Shown in pieces: positions 5,068-6,996 of a stretch of DNA of 6,996 nt; position 1 is the first letter of the stretch; the number at the start of each line of letters is the position of its first letter. Source of the stretch: CAYVMN01 sp043808585 (GTDB taxonomy: Bacteria; Desulfobacterota; DSM-4660; Desulfatiglandales; Desulfatiglandaceae); contig JAZDES010000066.1 of assembly GCA_043808585.1 (NCBI GenBank), positions 1-6,996 of the forward strand. The letters are read 5' to 3'. A program made the position numbers and the translations under genes. The notes beneath the pieces are model-generated. The model made no database searches. It saw only the letters and a program-made list of their open reading frames with translations, and was not told the origin of the DNA.

Positions 5068-6816
5068 ATGGACTACGAACCTATCAAGAAGATCGAGGCC
5101 AATAGGATGCCGGTAAGGCCAAATCTCATGGATTACGAAAGGTCAAGGGAGGAGTTCAGGTGGGAAGATATCAATAGTGAGCTTGATGGGTTTGACGACG
5201 GGGGGCTCAATATTGCCTACGAGTCATTGGACAGACACCTAGACACGCCTCTAAAAGACAGAACCGCCCTTTTCTGGGAGGGCAAAGATGGTGAAAGCGA
5301 GCAGTACACCTTCCATGACCTATACAGACTGACAAATCGTTTTGCGAATGCCCTGATAGGTCTGGGTATCCGGAAAGGGGACAGGATATTTACCTATGCC
5401 GATAGAATTCCGGAGGTATACATAGCTCTTTTGGGTGCCCTAAAGATGGGCGGAGTCATTGGGCCGCTTTTTTCCGCCTTTGGTCCCGACGCGGTAAAAG
5501 ACAGGCTTGCGGACTGCGAAGCAAGGTTGCTCATAACAACCCCAAAACTCGCCACTTCAGTGCATGAAATTCTGGACGAACTTCCGGCCCTGGAAACAAT
5601 CATTATCGTGAACAGGAGCAAAATTCCGTATGAGCTAAGGGAAAGGGAGGTAGGCTATGAAAGACTTATGGCCGAGGCCTCTGAGCAGTTTGAAATAGAA
5701 AGAACCGCAAGAGAAGATTACGCGATTATACATTACACCTCGGGCACTACGGGCAAGCCCAAGGGCGTTGTCCATGTTCATGAGGCTATTCTCGGGCATT
5801 TTGCCACGGCAAAGTACGTGCTGGATCTCCACCCGGATGACATATACTGGTGTACTGCCGATCCAGGGTGGGTGACAGGTTCTTCCTATGGCATATTCGG
5901 CCCATGGTCAAACGGGATAACCCAGGTGGTATACGAAGGCGGTTTTCGTGCGGGGAACTGGTATAATGTGATCCAGAAGTACGGGGTCACGGTCTGGTAT
6001 ACTGCACCGACTGCCATAAGGATGCTTATGAAGGCAGGAGACGAGGCGCCAGGGAAATACAACCTGGCCAGTCTCCGGTACATGTGCAGCGTCGGAGAGC
6101 CCCTCAATCCCGAGGCCGTGCTGTGGGGGAAAAAGGTGTTTGGCATTACCTTTCATGACAACTGGTGGCAGACAGAGACGGGATGTATCCAGATCGCCAA
6201 CTTCCCAGTCCAGGACATCCGCCCCGGTTCCATGGGGAGGCCTTGCCCCGGTGTCACTGCAACTATTCTTGATGACAGCTGTGAAAAGGAACTTCCTCCG
6301 GGGCAGGAGGGGCACCTGGCCCTGAAGGCAGGGTGGCCGTCCATGTTCCGGACCTACTGGAACAAACACGAGCTTTATGATTCTAGATTTAAAGGCGAGT
6401 GGTATATCACGGGTGATAGGGCCAAAAGGGACATTGACGGCTATTTCTGGTTTGTCGGAAGGGCCGACGATGTCATTAACAGCGCAGGACACCTGATCGG
6501 CCCCTTCGAGGTGGAAAGTGCCCTACTGGAACATCCGGCGGTGGCAGAGGCTGGAGTGATAGGCGTTCCCGACCCGATCGCCATGGAAGTTGTAAAGGCC
6601 TTTGTATCCCTGAAGGACGGTTATGAACCGTCCAGAGAACTCAGGGCAGATATCAAGAGATTCGCAAGGAAAAAGCTGCACGCCGTGGCCTGTCCACGGG
6701 AGATAGAATTTTTGGGGGGACTTCCTAAGACCAGGAGCGGAAAGATAATGAGGAGGCTGCTGAAGGCAAGGGAACTCAACCTCCCCGAGGGCGATACCTC
6801 CACCTTGGAAGAATAG
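5068..6816 (+). CDS. acsA: Acetyl-CoA synthetase, AMP-forming (AcsA type)
   Basis: It activates acetate to acetyl-CoA through an acetyl-AMP intermediate, consuming ATP and CoA. At 582 aa it matches the shorter Bacillus AcsA form (about 572) rather than the ~650-aa enteric form. Motifs: the ATP loop YTSGTTGKPKG (223-233), WVTG (268-271), the WWQTETG block (366-372), TGD (448-450), the hinge GRADDVI (464-470) and PKTRSGKIMRR (553-563). In this last motif K559 is the lysine whose acetylation inactivates Acs enzymes elsewhere. W367 corresponds to the Trp that closes the acyl pocket in Salmonella Acs (W414) and points to acetate or another very short acid as substrate. The start at 5068 aligns with the Bacillus N-terminus, with an AAGGGAG site about 12 nt upstream, somewhat far. 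Two start-stop mini-frames (ATG GAG TAA at 5035 and ATG TAA at 5045) lie just upstream. It is divergent from the sir2-containing gene group. Confidence 0.95.
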   Translation: MDYEPIKKIEANRMPVRPNLMDYERSREEFRWEDINSELDGFDDGGLNIAYESLDRHLDTPLKDRTALFWEGKDGESEQYTFHDLYRLTNRFANALIGLGIRKGDRIFTYADRIPEVYIALLGALKMGGVIGPLFSAFGPDAVKDRLADCEARLLITTPKLATSVHEILDELPALETIIIVNRSKIPYELREREVGYERLMAEASEQFEIERTAREDYAIIHYTSGTTGKPKGVVHVHEAILGHFATAKYVLDLHPDDIYWCTADPGWVTGSSYGIFGPWSNGITQVVYEGGFRAGNWYNVIQKYGVTVWYTAPTAIRMLMKAGDEAPGKYNLASLRYMCSVGEPLNPEAVLWGKKVFGITFHDNWWQTETGCIQIANFPVQDIRPGSMGRPCPGVTATILDDSCEKELPPGQEGHLALKAGWPSMFRTYWNKHELYDSRFKGEWYITGDRAKRDIDGYFWFVGRADDVINSAGHLIGPFEVESALLEHPAVAEAGVIGVPDPIAMEVVKAFVSLKDGYEPSRELRADIKRFARKKLHAVACPREIEFLGGLPKTRSGKIMRRLLKARELNLPEGDTSTLEE

Positions 6817-6828
6817 GGGTAAGCGTGC

Positions 6829-6885
6829 ATGAAGAATGGCGAAGAAAGAATTGTCATCTCGCGTAAGGATCTGAATAATAAATAA
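6829..6885 (+). CDS. Possible 18-aa peptide downstream of acs
   Basis: A short frame, MKNGEERIVISRKDLNNK, begins 12 nt after the acs stop, with AGGGGTAAG placed suitably as a ribosome binding site. I recognise no family. Position and spacing would fit co-translation with acs, but a frame of this length occurs easily by chance. Confidence 0.18.
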   Translation: MKNGEERIVISRKDLNNK

Positions 6886-6996
6886 TCCACCGATTATACC
6901 AGTGAGAAATGAAAAGGTTCTACAAGGTAATAAGGATACGGGTAAGACGTAATGATGCCCGGGAGTTATTCCGGAAAACTGAAATTTGAATTGAAA

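Noticed and set aside
5908..6492. 194-codon minus-strand frame inside acs
   Set aside because: It is a shadow of the well-supported acs gene, with no family motif.
6987..6989. TGA ending the 26-aa frame as a selenocysteine codon
   Set aside because: The window ends 7 nt later, so neither a continuing protein nor a SECIS hairpin can be seen; the tRNA-Sec elsewhere is not evidence for this codon.

Overview
This window most resembles a stretch of a Gram-negative anaerobe, plausibly of the deltaproteobacterial (Desulfobacterota-like) type. That placement is an inference from gene types: an E. coli-type aspartate-semialdehyde dehydrogenase, a GEMM (cyclic-di-nucleotide) riboswitch, a selenocysteine tRNA, a class-U-like sirtuin, a four-helix-bundle (23S intervening-sequence type) protein and a Bacillus-type AMP-forming acetyl-CoA synthetase. 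No rRNA or ribosomal protein gene is present to fix the taxonomy.

Left part (1-1238): no convincing protein gene. The strand reading leftward carries a sigma70-like promoter (269-298) followed by a well-formed cyclic-di-GMP-I riboswitch aptamer (130-213) and a candidate expression-platform hairpin (114-133). The controlled gene must lie beyond the left edge. Positions 300-1238 are AT-richer, hold only short broken reading frames, and touch the 3' end of a tRNA gene, which fits a decayed accessory insertion.

Middle part (1239-4746), all on the minus strand. In transcription order it holds a CDP-alcohol phosphatidyltransferase (PgsA-like), a Sir2 NAD-dependent deacylase, a four-helix-bundle protein overlapping sir2 by 4 nt, asd, and a tRNA-Sec starting 7 nt after the asd stop codon. 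The bundle gene ends inside an array of 7-bp repeats of the form GTGAACC. The 260 bp between it and asd hold a GC-rich nested palindrome.

Right part (4747-6996): a 321-bp divergent intergenic region filled with the same GTGAAC-type heptads in direct and inverted arrangement, then acs (acetyl-CoA synthetase) on the plus strand. About 180 bp with at most tiny ORFs follow to the window end.

Functional links: Acs keeps the C-terminal lysine motif that in other bacteria is acetylated to switch the enzyme off and deacetylated by a sirtuin, and a sirtuin gene lies about 1.2 kb away. Asd supplies the lysine/diaminopimelate, threonine and methionine branch. The tRNA-Sec implies a selenoprotein-making cell. 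The most unusual non-genic signals are the shared 19-nt heptad repeat linking the bundle gene to the acs upstream region, and the riboswitch at the left edge.
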